A DNA stretch of 64,000 nucleotides from an uncultured Clostridia bacterium (GCA_937898625.1 CALEJF010000028.1:49841-113840), one strand, 5' to 3'; positions 46,508 through 56,390 are shown, numbered from the stretch's first letter. The notes: a model not told the origin generated them from the letters alone. Numbers and translations: made by a program.

Positions 46508-47140
46508 ATGAATTTAATCCTTCTCGGCGCACCAGGCGCAGGAAAAGGTACACAGGCAGAAAAGATTTGTGAAAAATACAATATTCCTGCTGTGTCAACA
46601 GGTAATATCATCAGAGAAGCTCTTAAAAACGGTACAGATATGGGACTTAAAGCTAAGTCCTATATCGATGCCGGTAAATTGGTTCCAGATGATGTTGTTA
46701 TAGGTATTATTAAGGAAAGACTTGCAGAGAGTGACTGTGCAAACGGTTTTATTCTCGATGGTTTCCCAAGAACAATACCACAGGCAGAGGCTCTTGATAC
46801 AATGGGCATCGTTATTGACAAGGTTGTTGATATCGAAGTTCCAGATGAGAAGATTACAGCTCGTCTTTCAGGCAGAAGAGTTTGCTTAAAATGCGGTGCA
46901 ACTTATCATCTTGAATACAAAAAGCCTTCAAAAGACGGCATCTGCGATGTATGTGGCGACGAACTTGTTCAGCGTAAGGATGACAGCCCTGAAACAGTTC
47001 TTGACAGACTTCATGTTTATCATGAGCAGACAGAGCCACTTAAAGACTACTATTCAAAGACTGGTAAGCTTGTAATAGTAGAAGGACAGGAAGAGGTTGC
47101 AGATACAACTGCTCTCGTCTTCTCTGTATTGGAGGATTAA
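46508..47140 (+). CDS. adk: Adenylate kinase
   Basis: 210 residues. P-loop GAPGAGKGTQAEKI, AMP site STGNIIREA, DGFPRTIPQAEAL, and a zinc-type LID with CLKCGATYH and CDVCGDEL. It balances adenine nucleotides. ATG 46508 follows CGGAGG by 8 nt. Confidence 0.97.
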   Translation: MNLILLGAPGAGKGTQAEKICEKYNIPAVSTGNIIREALKNGTDMGLKAKSYIDAGKLVPDDVVIGIIKERLAESDCANGFILDGFPRTIPQAEALDTMGIVIDKVVDIEVPDEKITARLSGRRVCLKCGATYHLEYKKPSKDGICDVCGDELVQRKDDSPETVLDRLHVYHEQTEPLKDYYSKTGKLVIVEGQEEVADTTALVFSVLED

Positions 47141-47141
47141 C

Positions 47142-47891
47142 ATGATAGTGCTTAGAACTGCAAAGGAAATTGAGATGATGCGAAAAGCGTGTCAAATTTC
47201 CGCAGAAGCATTACAGTTGGCGGGCGAGGCGGTCAAACCAGGTATCACAACTTATGAGATTGACCAAATCGCATACCGTTACATCAAAAAGCAAGGTGCT
47301 GAACCAAACTTTTTAAACTATAACGGGTTTCCGGCAACGGCATGTATTTCCATAAATGACGAGGTCATCCACGGTATTCCCTCAAAAAAGAGAGTGCTGA
47401 TGGAAGGCGATATTGTCAGTATCGACTTAGGGGCTAAGGTAAACGGTTATAACGGCGACAATGCTGCTACTTTCGCAGTCGGAAAGATTTCTGACGAAGC
47501 GAAGCGGCTGTGCGACACAACGAGAGAGAGCCTTTATAAAGGTATCGAACAGGCTGTCGCAGGCAACAGAATCGGTGATATAGCTTTTGCAATTCAGTCC
47601 TACTGTGAGGAGAGAGGTTTCTCAGTTGTCCGTGAGTACACAGGACACGGTATAGGAACACATCTTCATGAAGACCCGTCAGTTCCTAATTATGGAACAG
47701 CGGGAAGAGGTCAGCGACTTCTCCCCGGAATGACTATTGCCATTGAACCTATGATTAATCTCGGTTCAAAAGCAATAAAATGTTTGCCTGACGGTTGGAC
47801 CGTCAAAACGCTTGACGGCAAACTGTCCGCTCACTTTGAACACACAATTGCAATCACAAAGGGTGAGCCAATAATTCTTACAAAGCTTTAA
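47142..47891 (+). CDS. map: Methionine aminopeptidase, type I
   Basis: 249-residue metallopeptidase that removes initiator methionine. Metal ligands are in SIDLGAKVNGYNGDNAATF, EYTGHGIGTHLHEDPSVPN, IAIEPMIN and FEHTIAITK. ATG 47142 follows GGAGG, 1 nt after adk. The longer frame reaches back into adk and is a shadow. Confidence 0.97.
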   Translation: MIVLRTAKEIEMMRKACQISAEALQLAGEAVKPGITTYEIDQIAYRYIKKQGAEPNFLNYNGFPATACISINDEVIHGIPSKKRVLMEGDIVSIDLGAKVNGYNGDNAATFAVGKISDEAKRLCDTTRESLYKGIEQAVAGNRIGDIAFAIQSYCEERGFSVVREYTGHGIGTHLHEDPSVPNYGTAGRGQRLLPGMTIAIEPMINLGSKAIKCLPDGWTVKTLDGKLSAHFEHTIAITKGEPIILTKL

Positions 47892-47902
47892 TGAGGTGAC
47901 TT

Positions 47903-48139
47903 ATGGAGTTTTGTAAAGGGGAATTGGTGCTTTGTATTGCAGGTCGTGAGAAAGATAGGCTTATGTGTGTATCAGCATTTGACGGAAAATATGTTTATCT
48001 CTGCGACGGCAAGGAGAGAAAGCTTGACAATCCGAAGCGAAAAAATCCTAAACACGTCAAGAAAACAGAGAAACAGATTTCTGACATTATGTGCTCAACG
48101 GACAGAGCATTGAGAAAAGCATTATCGAAAGAGGTTTAA
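47903..48139 (+). CDS. KOW-domain RNA-binding protein
   Basis: 78 residues. An N-terminal KOW-like strand set ([18 protein letters not shown]) is followed by a very basic middle ([20 protein letters not shown]). Genes of this type sit between map and infA in many Firmicutes and are annotated as L14-like/KOW RNA-binding proteins. A ribosome-associated role is likely but untested. It follows map by 11 nt and precedes infA by 4 nt. Confidence 0.85.
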   Translation: MEFCKGELVLCIAGREKDRLMCVSAFDGKYVYLCDGKERKLDNPKRKNPKHVKKTEKQISDIMCSTDRALRKALSKEV

Positions 48140-48143
48140 ACTT

Positions 48144-48362
48144 ATGGCAAAACAAGATATGATTGAAGTTGAAGGTACAGTCGTTGAAGCTCTTCCTAAT
48201 ACATTCTTTATTGTAGAGCTTGAAAACGGACACAAAGTACATGCTCGAATTTCGGGTAAACTTCGTATGAACTACATCAGAATTCTTCCAGGAGATAAGG
48301 TTACAGTTGAACTTTCACCTTATGACCTTAACAACGGCAGAATTACATGGCGTTCAAAGTAA
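48144..48362 (+). CDS. infA: Translation initiation factor IF-1
   Basis: 72-residue S1/OB-fold protein: [37 protein letters not shown] central part (read as [20 protein letters not shown]), and [13 protein letters not shown]. It binds the 30S A site. Confidence 0.97.
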   Translation: MAKQDMIEVEGTVVEALPNTFFIVELENGHKVHARISGKLRMNYIRILPGDKVTVELSPYDLNNGRITWRSK

Positions 48363-48399
48363 GAAAAAATTGACAGCATTTTATGAGGAGGTAAATTAA

Positions 48400-48513
<114 letters not shown>

Positions 48514-48660
48514 GATGAATCGTAGTGAGCTGCAACTGCAGAGCAGCTTGAATTTGTCTTAGAGCTTTCGCTCAATCGTTTCTAAAGTACTAAGGAACGA
48601 TATTTTGTAAAAAAACAAAAAGGCTTAATAAAAGCCACATTTTGAAAATGGAGGTGCAAC
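48514..48660 (+). other. Structured 152-nt gap between rpmJ and rpsM
   Basis: Contains AGCTGC/GCAGCT (48528-48548), GAGC-TTTC-GCTC (48562-48573) and CGTT/AACG (48577-48599), then GGCTT/AAGCC near 48623. No ORF. May be a regulatory or processing leader for the alpha segment (rpsM-rpsK-rpsD-rpoA-rplQ). Confidence 0.45.
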
Positions 48661-48665
48661 TGTAA

Positions 48666-49034
48666 ATGGCTCGTATTTCAGGTGTTGACTTACCAAGAGA
48701 AAAGAGAGTTGAAATCGGTCTCACATATATCTATGGTATAGGCAGAAAAACAGCCAGCGACATTGTTGCTGCAACAGGTATCAATCCAGACACACGTGTT
48801 AGGGATTTGACCGAAGAAGATGTTTCAAAACTTCGTGAGTACATCGAACACAACGTAACAGTTGAAGGTGACCTTAGAAGAGAAACAGCATTTGATATTA
48901 AAAGACTTGTTGAAATTGGTTGCTACAGAGGTGTTCGTCATCGCAAGAATCTCCCAGTAAGAGGACAGCGTTCAAAGACAAACGCTCGTACACGTAAGGG
49001 ACCAAAGAAGACAATCGCTAACAAGAAGAAGTAA
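48666..49034 (+). CDS. rpsM: 30S ribosomal protein S13
   Basis: 122 residues: [38 protein letters not shown] and [20 protein letters not shown] with a basic tail. Forms the head bridge. GGAGGTG upstream. Confidence 0.98.
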   Translation: MARISGVDLPREKRVEIGLTYIYGIGRKTASDIVAATGINPDTRVRDLTEEDVSKLREYIEHNVTVEGDLRRETAFDIKRLVEIGCYRGVRHRKNLPVRGQRSKTNARTRKGPKKTIANKKK

Positions 49035-49051
49035 GAAGGAGGGGCTAAATA

Positions 49052-49453
49052 ATGGCAAAGCAGGTTAAAAAAGGCGCTGTTACACGCAGACGTCGTGAAA
49101 AGAAAAACATTGAAAAAGGCGCAGTTCATATTCAGTCCACCTTCAATAATACAATCGTTACAATTACAGACACACAGGGTAACGCTGTATCATGGGCAAG
49201 CGCTGGTGAAATGGGCTTCAGAGGCTCAAGAAAATCTACACCATTCGCTGCACAGACAGCTGCTGAAACAGCAGCAAAGGTTGCGATTGACCACGGTATG
49301 AAAACCGTAGAAGTATACGTTAAGGGTCCGGGTTCAGGACGTGAAGCTGCAATCCGTGCATTGCAGACAGTAGGCCTTGAAGTTACAATGATTAAAGACG
49401 TAACTCCAATCCCTCACAACGGCTGCCGCCCACCTAAGAGAAGACGTGTATAA
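49052..49453 (+). CDS. rpsK: 30S ribosomal protein S11
   Basis: 133 residues: [38 protein letters not shown] and a terminal [15 protein letters not shown]. Platform protein. Start after AAGGAGG. Confidence 0.98.
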   Translation: MAKQVKKGAVTRRRREKKNIEKGAVHIQSTFNNTIVTITDTQGNAVSWASAGEMGFRGSRKSTPFAAQTAAETAAKVAIDHGMKTVEVYVKGPGSGREAAIRALQTVGLEVTMIKDVTPIPHNGCRPPKRRRV

Positions 49454-49476
49454 CAGAAATTTGGAGGTAACAGATT

Positions 49477-50103
49477 ATGGCAAGATATACCGGTGCGGTT
49501 TGTAAGCTCTGCCGTCGTGAAGGAAAGAAGCTTTTCCTTAAAGGCGACCGTTGCTATACTGGTAAATGTGCTCTCGAGCGTCGTTCATATGCTCCTGGTC
49601 AGCACGGCCAGAACCGTAAAAAAGTTTCTGAATACGGCTTGCAGCTTCGTGCAAAACAGACTGCTAAGCGTTACTACGGTATTCAGGAAGGACAGTTCTA
49701 TAAATATTTCTTGATGGCTGAAAAGCGTCAGGGTATTGTCGGTGAAAACCTTTTGAAGATTTGTGAAAGCCGTCTTGATAACGTTGTTTATCTTCTCGGA
49801 TGGGCTTCATCTCGTGCAGAAGCAAGACAGCTCACAATTCACGCTCACTTCCGTGTAAACGGTAAGAAGGTTGACGTTCCATCATACCTTCTTAAAGCAG
49901 GCGATGTAGTTTCAGTTAAGGACAACAGCAAAGATAGCGTTAAGATTAAGGAAGTTCTTGAAGCTAACGCATCTCGTCCAGTTCCTGCATGGCTTGATAA
50001 GAATGCAGAAGAGCTTTCAGCTAAGGTTGTTAAGCTTCCAGACAGAGAAGAAATTGCTGTTCCTGTTGAAGAGCATCTTATCGTCGAGCTTTATTCTAAA
50101 TAA
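49477..50103 (+). CDS. rpsD: 30S ribosomal protein S4
   Basis: 208 residues, zinc-containing type: [12 protein letters not shown] and [11 protein letters not shown] supply four cysteines near the N-terminus. The S4 RNA-binding domain has [20 protein letters not shown] and [20 protein letters not shown]. It nucleates 30S assembly and in Bacillus regulates its own expression. Confidence 0.98.
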   Translation: MARYTGAVCKLCRREGKKLFLKGDRCYTGKCALERRSYAPGQHGQNRKKVSEYGLQLRAKQTAKRYYGIQEGQFYKYFLMAEKRQGIVGENLLKICESRLDNVVYLLGWASSRAEARQLTIHAHFRVNGKKVDVPSYLLKAGDVVSVKDNSKDSVKIKEVLEANASRPVPAWLDKNAEELSAKVVKLPDREEIAVPVEEHLIVELYSK

Positions 50104-50168
50104 TAGGCTTGAAACAATAATAACAATAGCGGAAAATATTTTTCTGTACTCAGTTAGGAGGGTTTTGA

Positions 50169-51119
50169 ATGATAGGAATTGAGAAGCCCAGCATTGAAGC
50201 ACTTGATTTAACAGCAGATGGAACTTATGGCAAATTCGTAGTTGAACCACTTGAACGTGGTTACGGTACAACACTTGGTAACAGCCTTCGTCGAGTACTT
50301 TTGTCATCACTTCCAGGTTATGCAATTACTTCGGTAAAAATTGATGGTGTTCTTCATGAATTCTCAACCATTGACGGTGTGAAAGAGGATGTAACAGAAA
50401 TCGTGTTGAATTTAAAGGGAGTAATCCTTAAAATTCACGGTGATGGTCCAGAAACAATTTATATCGATGCAAGTGGCAAGTGTGTGGTTACTGCAGGAGA
50501 TATTAAGGCTGATGCTAATGTTGAAATCCTTAACCCTGACCATGTAATCGCAAACCTTGAAGAAGGTGGAGTTCTTAAAATGGAACTTACATGCGATAAG
50601 GGAAGAGGTTATGTTTCAGCAGAAAGAAACAAGCAACTTATGCAGCCTGTTATCGGCGTAATCGCAATAGATTCAATTTATACACCCGTATTAAAAGTAA
50701 ATTATACGGTTGAAAATACCCGTGTTGGTCAGATTACTGACTACGACAAGCTTTCACTTGAAGCTTGGACAGATGGTACAATTTCAGCGCAAGAGGCCGT
50801 TTCTCTCGGCGCAAAAATCCTTACAGATCATCTCGACCTCTTTGTTGACCTCTCAGACGAGGCAAGAGAAACAGAGACAATGATTGTTAAGCCTGACGAT
50901 ACAAAGGGCAAGATTCTTGAAATGACAATTGAAGAGCTTGACCTTTCAGTTCGTTCTTTCAACTGCCTCAAGCGTGCAGGCATCAACACAGTTGAAGATT
51001 TAACAAACAGAACAGAAGAGGATATGATGAGAGTTAGAAACCTTGGTAGAAAATCTCTTGAAGAGGTTATCGCAAAGCTCGAATCATTAGGACTTTCATT
51101 AAGTAAGGAAGACGAATAA
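50169..51119 (+). CDS. rpoA: RNA polymerase alpha subunit
   Basis: 316 residues. N-terminal assembly domain: [39 protein letters not shown]. The C-terminal DNA- and activator-binding domain has [20 protein letters not shown] and [21 protein letters not shown] upstream; 65 nt after rpsD. Confidence 0.98.
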   Translation: MIGIEKPSIEALDLTADGTYGKFVVEPLERGYGTTLGNSLRRVLLSSLPGYAITSVKIDGVLHEFSTIDGVKEDVTEIVLNLKGVILKIHGDGPETIYIDASGKCVVTAGDIKADANVEILNPDHVIANLEEGGVLKMELTCDKGRGYVSAERNKQLMQPVIGVIAIDSIYTPVLKVNYTVENTRVGQITDYDKLSLEAWTDGTISAQEAVSLGAKILTDHLDLFVDLSDEARETETMIVKPDDTKGKILEMTIEELDLSVRSFNCLKRAGINTVEDLTNRTEEDMMRVRNLGRKSLEEVIAKLESLGLSLSKEDE

Positions 51120-51136
51120 TAAAGGAGTGATTTTGA

Positions 51137-51484
51137 ATGCCAGGAACAAGAAAACTCGGCAGAACAAGCGATCACCGCAAGGCTATGCTCAGAGGTATGG
51201 TAACATATCTTATCGAGAACGGTCAGATTGAAACAACTGTAACAAGAGCCAAAGAAGTAAAGGCTATGGCTGAAAAAATGATTACAATCGCTAAATCAAG
51301 CGACCTTCACTCAAAGCGTCAGGTTTACTCTTACATCACAAAAGAGTCTGTAGCTAAAAAGTTGATGGAAGAAGTAGCTCCAAAGTTCGCAGATAAGAAC
51401 GGTGGCTACACACGTGTTATCAAGACCGGCCCAAGAAGAGGCGATGCTGCTGAAATGTGCATCATCGAACTCATCGCTGACTAA
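51137..51484 (+). CDS. rplQ: 50S ribosomal protein L17
   Basis: 115 residues: [36 protein letters not shown] and [20 protein letters not shown]. Last gene of the supercluster, followed by a strong terminator. Confidence 0.98.
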   Translation: MPGTRKLGRTSDHRKAMLRGMVTYLIENGQIETTVTRAKEVKAMAEKMITIAKSSDLHSKRQVYSYITKESVAKKLMEEVAPKFADKNGGYTRVIKTGPRRGDAAEMCIIELIAD

Positions 51485-51516
51485 TGCGGTAAGGCTTTAA
51501 AAAACCAATAAAACTA

Positions 51517-51547
51517 ACCCCTCGGGAAATCCTGAGGGGTATTTTTT
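51517..51547 (+). terminator. Terminator of the ribosomal-protein supercluster
   Basis: ACCCCTC (51517-51523) pairs with GAGGGGT (51534-51540), with GG/CC inside, then ATTTTTT. Confidence 0.92.
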
Positions 51548-51554
51548 ATTCAAT

Positions 51555-51601
51555 GCAACAAATCATTGCTTGACCTTCTTTTGTATTTATGTAATTATAA
51601 A
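51555..51601 (+). promoter_or_regulatory. Promoter-like block resembling the one upstream of the XRE gene
   Basis: GCAACAAATCATTGC (51555-51569), TTGACC (51570-51575) and, 18 bp from its start, TATGTAATTATAAA. Same order and spacing as 28599-28645. A tiny start-stop frame (ATG to TAA, 6 codons) follows at about 51623 and is not called. Confidence 0.55.
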
Positions 51602-51666
51602 ATTAGAAAGCAGGTGATATTTATGCAGAAAACAGTCTTGTAAAACTTATTCAGAGAGGTGATTTT

Positions 51667-52113
51667 ATGTGTGAAGTAAAAAAATATGGTTTTATCTCAA
51701 TCATAGCAGTTTATATTATAACAGCAACGACCTCTGTGTTGGAAATTGTTTATATAGCAGGTGAATATTGTTTTGACACAAAACTTTTACCAGAACCTAT
51801 TTGGGATTTTCTTGACGGATATTTTTATTATGAAGCTCTACCGTTTAGACTTATGATTGCGGTTGCAATATATGTTGCGTTATCAGTATTATTGTTTATT
51901 TTTTACAGAAAGGATATTTCTAATACAACAGCAATATTATCTTCAACAATGCCAATAGTATCTGCAATTGGCTGGACATCTCATTATTGGATTTCTTATA
52001 TAACAGACAAAGCAGAGATAGGATATATTATAATTTCTGTTCTTTGTATTATTCACATTGTTGCAACAGGGGTTTTTCTAATAAAGGATAAAGAAGAGTT
52101 TGATTATATATAA
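51667..52113 (+). CDS. Small integral membrane protein, unknown
   Basis: 148 residues with four predicted transmembrane helices (about 8-30, 62-83, 92-112, 118-138) and a short acidic end. No family recognised. AGAGGTGATTTT precedes the ATG. The upstream element shared with the XRE/DUF2157 operon suggests control by the same regulator (inference). Monocistronic. Confidence 0.65.
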   Translation: MCEVKKYGFISIIAVYIITATTSVLEIVYIAGEYCFDTKLLPEPIWDFLDGYFYYEALPFRLMIAVAIYVALSVLLFIFYRKDISNTTAILSSTMPIVSAIGWTSHYWISYITDKAEIGYIIISVLCIIHIVATGVFLIKDKEEFDYI

Positions 52114-52137
52114 AAGGGATGGCGAGAGCCATCCCTT
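52114..52137. terminator. Bidirectional terminator hairpin
   Basis: AAGGGATGGC-GAGA-GCCATCCCTT, a perfect 10-bp stem with a GAGA tetraloop between two convergent genes. T-rich sequence follows in both directions. Confidence 0.85.
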
Positions 52138-52149
52138 AACTTTTGTTAT

Positions 52150-52611
52150 TTATCGTAATTTAATCCCTATGCAGATAAATCCATTATCAACTATATCAAC
52201 AACACCATATTCGTCATCTTTTAAAGCACCGGGGCAGAAGAGTTTAATGCCATCTGCATTGTCCTCTTGTTGTCTGTGATTGTGACCGTAAAGTGCTAAT
52301 TGGCAATTGTTTCGTTTGCAGATTGAGATAAGTCTTGCCAATGAGCTTTTAACATATTCGTAATGACCGTGGGTTATGTAGATTTTGAGTCCACCCTCGT
52401 TAATGATTTGATTTTTGGGATATTTACAATGAAAATCATTGTTTCCTTGAATTTCATATATGCGTTTACCTTCAAGGAGTGGTTTTGCTCGTTCAAAATC
52501 AATATGACCATCACCTAAAAATACAACTACTTCCGCTGTCGGTTGAGCTTCTATGGCTTTTTTCATAGAAAAGAAATCTCCGTGAGAGTCGGACAAAACA
52601 AGTATTCTCAA
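52150..52611 (-). CDS. YfcE/MJ0936-type phosphodiesterase (metallophosphoesterase)
   Basis: 153 residues. Metal motifs in order: ILVLSDSHGD, VVFLGDGHID, IQGNNDFHC, YITHGHYE and LALYGHNHRQQ. Small calcineurin-like phosphodiesterase, cytosolic, natural substrate unknown. The start is TTG 52611 with GAGGTG 6 nt upstream. The longer frame on the same strand overlaps the divergent gene and is not protein-like. Confidence 0.9.
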   Translation of the reverse strand: MRILVLSDSHGDFFSMKKAIEAQPTAEVVVFLGDGHIDFERAKPLLEGKRIYEIQGNNDFHCKYPKNQIINEGGLKIYITHGHYEYVKSSLARLISICKRNNCQLALYGHNHRQQEDNADGIKLFCPGALKDDEYGVVDIVDNGFICIGIKLR

Positions 52612-52663
52612 GCATATCACCTCTTTAATGCTCATATTATATAATAAAATGGTGGTGGTTTCA

Positions 52664-52876
52664 ATGAGTAATAATAATTTTGATGAAATAATTAATTCTG
52701 TAAAATCACAAAACAATAGGCAGGAAACAGAGGATTTTCTTAAAAAGAAATTAAATCCGTCACAGACTAAAAAATTGCAAGAAGTAATGAGTGACAGGTC
52801 GGCGTTGGAACAGCTTTTATCAACTCCGCAGGCTAAGGCGCTGTTAAAGAGATTCATGGAGGATAAGGATGCTTGA
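52664..52876 (+). CDS. Small protein of unknown function, first of three
   Basis: 70 residues, highly charged and helical, no membrane segment: LKKKLNPSQTKKLQEVMSDR and SALEQLLSTPQAKALLKRFM. GGTGGTGG precedes ATG 52664. It overlaps the next gene by 8 nt. The three adjacent small genes are arranged as one operon divergent from the phosphodiesterase. No family recognised. Confidence 0.65.
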   Translation: MSNNNFDEIINSVKSQNNRQETEDFLKKKLNPSQTKKLQEVMSDRSALEQLLSTPQAKALLKRFMEDKDA

Positions 52877-53183
52877 TATTGAAAATTTACTGTCGTCAAT
52901 AAGTGATGAGGATATGGCGAAAATCAAAGAAATAGCGAACAGTCTTTCGGGAAATGAGGAGAAAAAGCAACCAGAAAAAGAACAAAGTAGTTTCCCTATA
53001 GATTTGAATACAATGAATAAAATTATGTCTGTTATGGGGCAAATGGGCAAAGACGATTATCGTACCCGGCTTATCAATGATTTAAAGCCAATGCTCAGTG
53101 TTGAGCGACAGAAAAAAGCAGATGAAGCGGTAAAATTTCTGCAACTGATGGAGATTTTACCACTGATTAAGGGGATGTTTTAA
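52869..53183 (+). CDS. Small protein of unknown function, second of three
   Basis: 104 residues, acidic-helical N-terminus (DIENLLSSISDEDMAKIKEI), a Lys/Glu-rich linker and a hydrophobic end LMEILPLIKGMF. No signal peptide. GGAGG site inside the previous gene. Stop overlaps the next ATG. Confidence 0.65.
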   Translation: MLDIENLLSSISDEDMAKIKEIANSLSGNEEKKQPEKEQSSFPIDLNTMNKIMSVMGQMGKDDYRTRLINDLKPMLSVERQKKADEAVKFLQLMEILPLIKGMF

Positions 53184-53599
53184 TGGGTAATTATTCATAT
53201 TCAGAAATTCAGGATATGCAGAGAAAGGCTATGGAAAGAGTCCGTGAAATGAAACGCAATTCCGATATGGTTACTCAGTCTGCACAAAGAGAATTCGAAA
53301 GAGAAAGTAAAAATAATTATAAGCCAGAGGTAATTACACCCAAGGTTACTAATATGCCCCCCAATTTCCCGGAGAGAAGCCCATATTCCTCATTTAAGAC
53401 CGTTTTTCACGAGGAAAAGGAAAAATCACAAGCAGAAATAAAAAGCGAAAAAAGGTTAATAAAAGACGAGAAAAAGAATACTCTTGAAAATCTTTTTGCC
53501 GAGCCCGACAGGGCGTTATTACTGGGACTTATTATGCTTTTAAAAAGTGAAAAAGCCGACGAGGGGCTTATAATGGCATTGACATATATTTTGTCGTAA
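53183..53599 (+). CDS. Small protein of unknown function, third of three
   Basis: 138 residues. A basic, coiled-coil-like N-terminal half (SEIQDMQRKAMERVREMKRN) and a C-terminal amphipathic/hydrophobic segment ALLLGLIMLLKSEKADEGLI, then MALTYILS. The end recalls short Firmicutes proteins with an LLLGLI-x-LL...LLALxYIL tail (recollection only). One-base overlap with the preceding gene. Confidence 0.65.
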   Translation: MGNYSYSEIQDMQRKAMERVREMKRNSDMVTQSAQREFERESKNNYKPEVITPKVTNMPPNFPERSPYSSFKTVFHEEKEKSQAEIKSEKRLIKDEKKNTLENLFAEPDRALLLGLIMLLKSEKADEGLIMALTYILS

Positions 53600-53655
53600 A
53601 AAATGTATTCTTTGCATTGTCAGGTTTAGTAGCAAAGGAGAAATAAAAGTATAAG

Positions 53656-53686
53656 TAAGGGCGAGGTAATTATTACCTCGCCCTTA
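53656..53686. terminator. Bidirectional terminator hairpin
   Basis: TAAGGGCGAGGTAAT (53656-53670) pairs exactly with ATTACCTCGCCCTTA (53672-53686). Lies between convergent genes. Confidence 0.8.
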
Positions 53687-53715
53687 TTGCTCATATTTAA
53701 AAATTGACTATTAAA

Positions 53716-55182
53716 TCAACTACCAATAAGTCCCTCTTTAAATGAAACATCAAAACCCTGTTCTTTGTATCTGTTATACATATCAATATTATTTACAATA
53801 TTAACAATTCTGCCCACAAAGAAAGCAATAGGTTTAAGGTACCACGCGGAGTTTTTATAATTGTGACCACCTTGCTTTGATGTTTTTGTGATTTCCAGAC
53901 GATTGAATTCTTCGTTACCTTCTGCTGAATATGATTTAAAGGTAAGAGTGTCCTTTGTAATCTCTATCAGGTTGTATATAGTTTCAGCTTCTTCAAGTCG
54001 GGTATAGCCAATATCTTCACCAACAGGTGGTGTTTCTCCTTCGTCATTAAGCACAGATGCGTGGCGTGTCAATGAACCTGATGCTATATATACTGTTCCC
54101 TGTGGGTCTGTAAGTTGGGCATTCTGACTGGTCTTTTCTACGGTTTTTCTGTCATAAATAACATTTGAAACGCTGTAATAATGGCTGTGTCCGTAAAGGC
54201 ATAAATCAACGCCGAATTCATCAAAGAAAGGTGTCCATAAAAGTTGTAACATCTTATTTTCTGAATCACGATGAGGCTTTCTGCCACCAAACATATCGTG
54301 GTGCATAACAGCAATTACCCATACAGCATCTTCGTTTTGTTCCGTTGCATTTTTCATAAATTTGTAATGCTCTTTCATAGAGACATTACAGGAATCAAGA
54401 ATAAGGAAAAGTGCATCGCCTTGTCTAAACCAGTAGTCATTACCTATGTATGATTTAAAGGTTTGCTCTGCCTCGTTAGGATTAGCAGTGTAGTCTTTAT
54501 AGCCAACGCTTTTTCTGTCGTGATTTCCGATAGAAACCGAAAAAGGGATTGATTTGAGAAGGTAAGGAGAACTTAAACCCTCATATTCGTCTCTCAACCC
54601 TTCCGAAGCCTGGTCGCCACCGGAAACAACGGCATCGATTGTATTTCCTTCAAAGCCTGCAGTTTTTACGGCATCCTCCAACACTTCATTCCAGAGATAT
54701 GATGTGTCACGAAGCTCATTATGGTTATCTTCGCTATCCTTAGAAATATGAATATCGGTTACATAAAGGACGGTGTTGCTTTCATTTTCTTCAATGGTGA
54801 ATGTGTATGGAAGTGATTCAAAATCACCACTGACACATTTGTAGGTGTAAAAACCGGCTCCAAGGTCTGTGAGAGTTACAAAAAGGCGATAATCACCCTC
54901 GGCAGTCTTTTTTGCGGTTGCATCAATCTTCTTACTACCCTCAGTGCTTATCAGTTCAACATATCCTGCTTCAGTATCGGAATACCAAGCAATTGTTCTG
55001 TCGTTTTCGTCGTTACCCACAAACATTGTAACAGCAGCTTCAGTCGAGTCGATTCCCATTTCCCAGCCTTTATCCCAAATTCCTTTGTCAATGTCATCAA
55101 GTATAGCAAAAGATACTGATGAAGACTCAAAGAGCATAATAAAAACCAGAATGATACACAACAATTTGTTTGTCTTTTTCAT
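53716..55182 (-). CDS. Secreted calcineurin-like metallophosphoesterase
   Basis: 488 residues with a signal peptide (about 1-26, LLCIILVFIMLFESSSVSFA) and a beta-sandwich-like N-terminal region (45-130) similar to purple acid phosphatases. The catalytic domain has YVTDIHISKD, VVSGGDQASEG, SIGNHDRKS, AVMHHDMFGG and LYGHSHYYSV. Extracellular phosphomonoesterase or diesterase, substrate unknown. GGGAGAAAA precedes the ATG. Monocistronic. Confidence 0.88.
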   Translation of the reverse strand: MKKTNKLLCIILVFIMLFESSSVSFAILDDIDKGIWDKGWEMGIDSTEAAVTMFVGNDENDRTIAWYSDTEAGYVELISTEGSKKIDATAKKTAEGDYRLFVTLTDLGAGFYTYKCVSGDFESLPYTFTIEENESNTVLYVTDIHISKDSEDNHNELRDTSYLWNEVLEDAVKTAGFEGNTIDAVVSGGDQASEGLRDEYEGLSSPYLLKSIPFSVSIGNHDRKSVGYKDYTANPNEAEQTFKSYIGNDYWFRQGDALFLILDSCNVSMKEHYKFMKNATEQNEDAVWVIAVMHHDMFGGRKPHRDSENKMLQLLWTPFFDEFGVDLCLYGHSHYYSVSNVIYDRKTVEKTSQNAQLTDPQGTVYIASGSLTRHASVLNDEGETPPVGEDIGYTRLEEAETIYNLIEITKDTLTFKSYSAEGNEEFNRLEITKTSKQGGHNYKNSAWYLKPIAFFVGRIVNIVNNIDMYNRYKEQGFDVSFKEGLIGS

Positions 55183-55220
55183 ATCATTTTCTCCCTTATT
55201 CTACCATTTTTTCTATCCTC

Positions 55221-55249
55221 ATTATACTATGGAGAAAGTGAAAATACAA
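55221..55249 (-). promoter_or_regulatory. Promoter of the secreted phosphoesterase
   Basis: Minus strand TTGTAT (55249-55244), a 17-bp spacer and TATAAT (55226-55221). Confidence 0.7.
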
Positions 55250-55295
55250 GACAGAGTAAATCGAGATTTAAATTTCCGATTTTTTCGCTTAACAT

Positions 55296-55398
55296 AAAAT
55301 CTTTGTGTTTATACGGGGATATATATTCAGGTTGACTTGCTTGTCTTTTAAGTGGTATACTTATTTCGACAAATAAAAATCTGATGGGGGGCATAAAA
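55296..55398 (+). repeat. Duplicated promoter cassette, copy A
   Basis: Collinear without gaps with 63402-63504, both ending exactly at a start codon. Only four differences occur in the first 48 positions. It includes TTGACT (55332-55337), an 18-bp spacer, TATACT (55356-55361) and later CGACAAATAA. Confidence 0.8.
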
Positions 55399-56274
55399 AT
55401 GAAGAAAATTAAAATATTAGCTATTATAAGTGCGATAGTTTTAGCTGTTTTTCTTGTTGATTTACGGTTTGATTTAATAGATATGATTATAGTACAGTTC
55501 AGCAAAGAAAAATATTCAGAATATGTGTCTGAAATTGATTATGAAGAAGATTTGTTGAAAAATCCTGTATGTATAAAAGATATGTCACCAAAGGGTAAAA
55601 AACTTAAAGAAACTGAACTTGATAGAATTATACAAGTTCATGATTTTCACAAACAACTTGATGAAAAATATAATTTATCTGACATCGCATCAGCTGACAG
55701 TGATTTCGACAAAACTGTTCAAATCCTTGAATGGCTTACACAACATACATACTACAGTGGTATGCAAATGAGTCGTTTAAAAGATGATACACTTGATATT
55801 TTGGATTATTCCTTTGATAAGCCTTTTACCCGTGCGATTAACTGTCGTTACAGAGCGATAGCATTTGCAGACTGTCTGGTGGCTGTGGGAATAAAAGCAT
55901 TCCCGGTGGCTATGGTTTCATCGGGATTTTCAGGCTCCCATTTTACTTGTCTTGTTTATATATCCGAAATTGACAAGTGGTGCTCATTTGACCCGTCCTT
56001 TGGTTGCTGGTTTACTGATGATGAGGGAAATCTTTTGAATGTTTTTGAGATAAGAGAACTGTTTTTAGATAATAAAGAGCCTGTTGTTAAAGGATACAGC
56101 TTTAACGGCGAACAAGAAAACTTTGATGTTTATATGAACAGCTTTTTGAAAGCGTGTATTTCAAATTTAAGTACTTGGGATGATAATTCACCTGACAGAA
56201 GGTCAAAAAAGACCTTTTCGGGAAGAAAACAGTTCGATTTTGCCATTCCTGAAGAAATCTATACAAACCAATAA
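55399..56274 (+). CDS. Membrane-anchored transglutaminase-like protein
   Basis: 291 residues. One N-terminal membrane helix (about 5-25), then an extracellular transglutaminase-like (papain-fold) domain with the triad Cys in INCRYRAIAFADCL, His in GSHFTCLVYI and Asp in CSFDPSFGC. Could crosslink or cleave surface proteins. I chose ATG 55399 after GGGGGG. Its promoter region is duplicated upstream of the VOC gene at 63505. Confidence 0.8.
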   Translation: MKKIKILAIISAIVLAVFLVDLRFDLIDMIIVQFSKEKYSEYVSEIDYEEDLLKNPVCIKDMSPKGKKLKETELDRIIQVHDFHKQLDEKYNLSDIASADSDFDKTVQILEWLTQHTYYSGMQMSRLKDDTLDILDYSFDKPFTRAINCRYRAIAFADCLVAVGIKAFPVAMVSSGFSGSHFTCLVYISEIDKWCSFDPSFGCWFTDDEGNLLNVFEIRELFLDNKEPVVKGYSFNGEQENFDVYMNSFLKACISNLSTWDDNSPDRRSKKTFSGRKQFDFAIPEEIYTNQ

Positions 56275-56390
56275 TAAATTAAATCAGTTAACTGCTCTCA
56301 ACTTTGTGGGGACAGTCTGTTCAAGAACTTGAATAAAGAATGTCGGAGTTAAATTGAATTCGGAATTAAGATTTGGCGGGTGAAAAAAGG

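Noticed and set aside
52611..52899. Long N-terminal extension of the minus-strand phosphodiesterase
   Set aside because: It overlaps the divergent small gene, is not family-like, and a good ribosome site supports TTG 52611.
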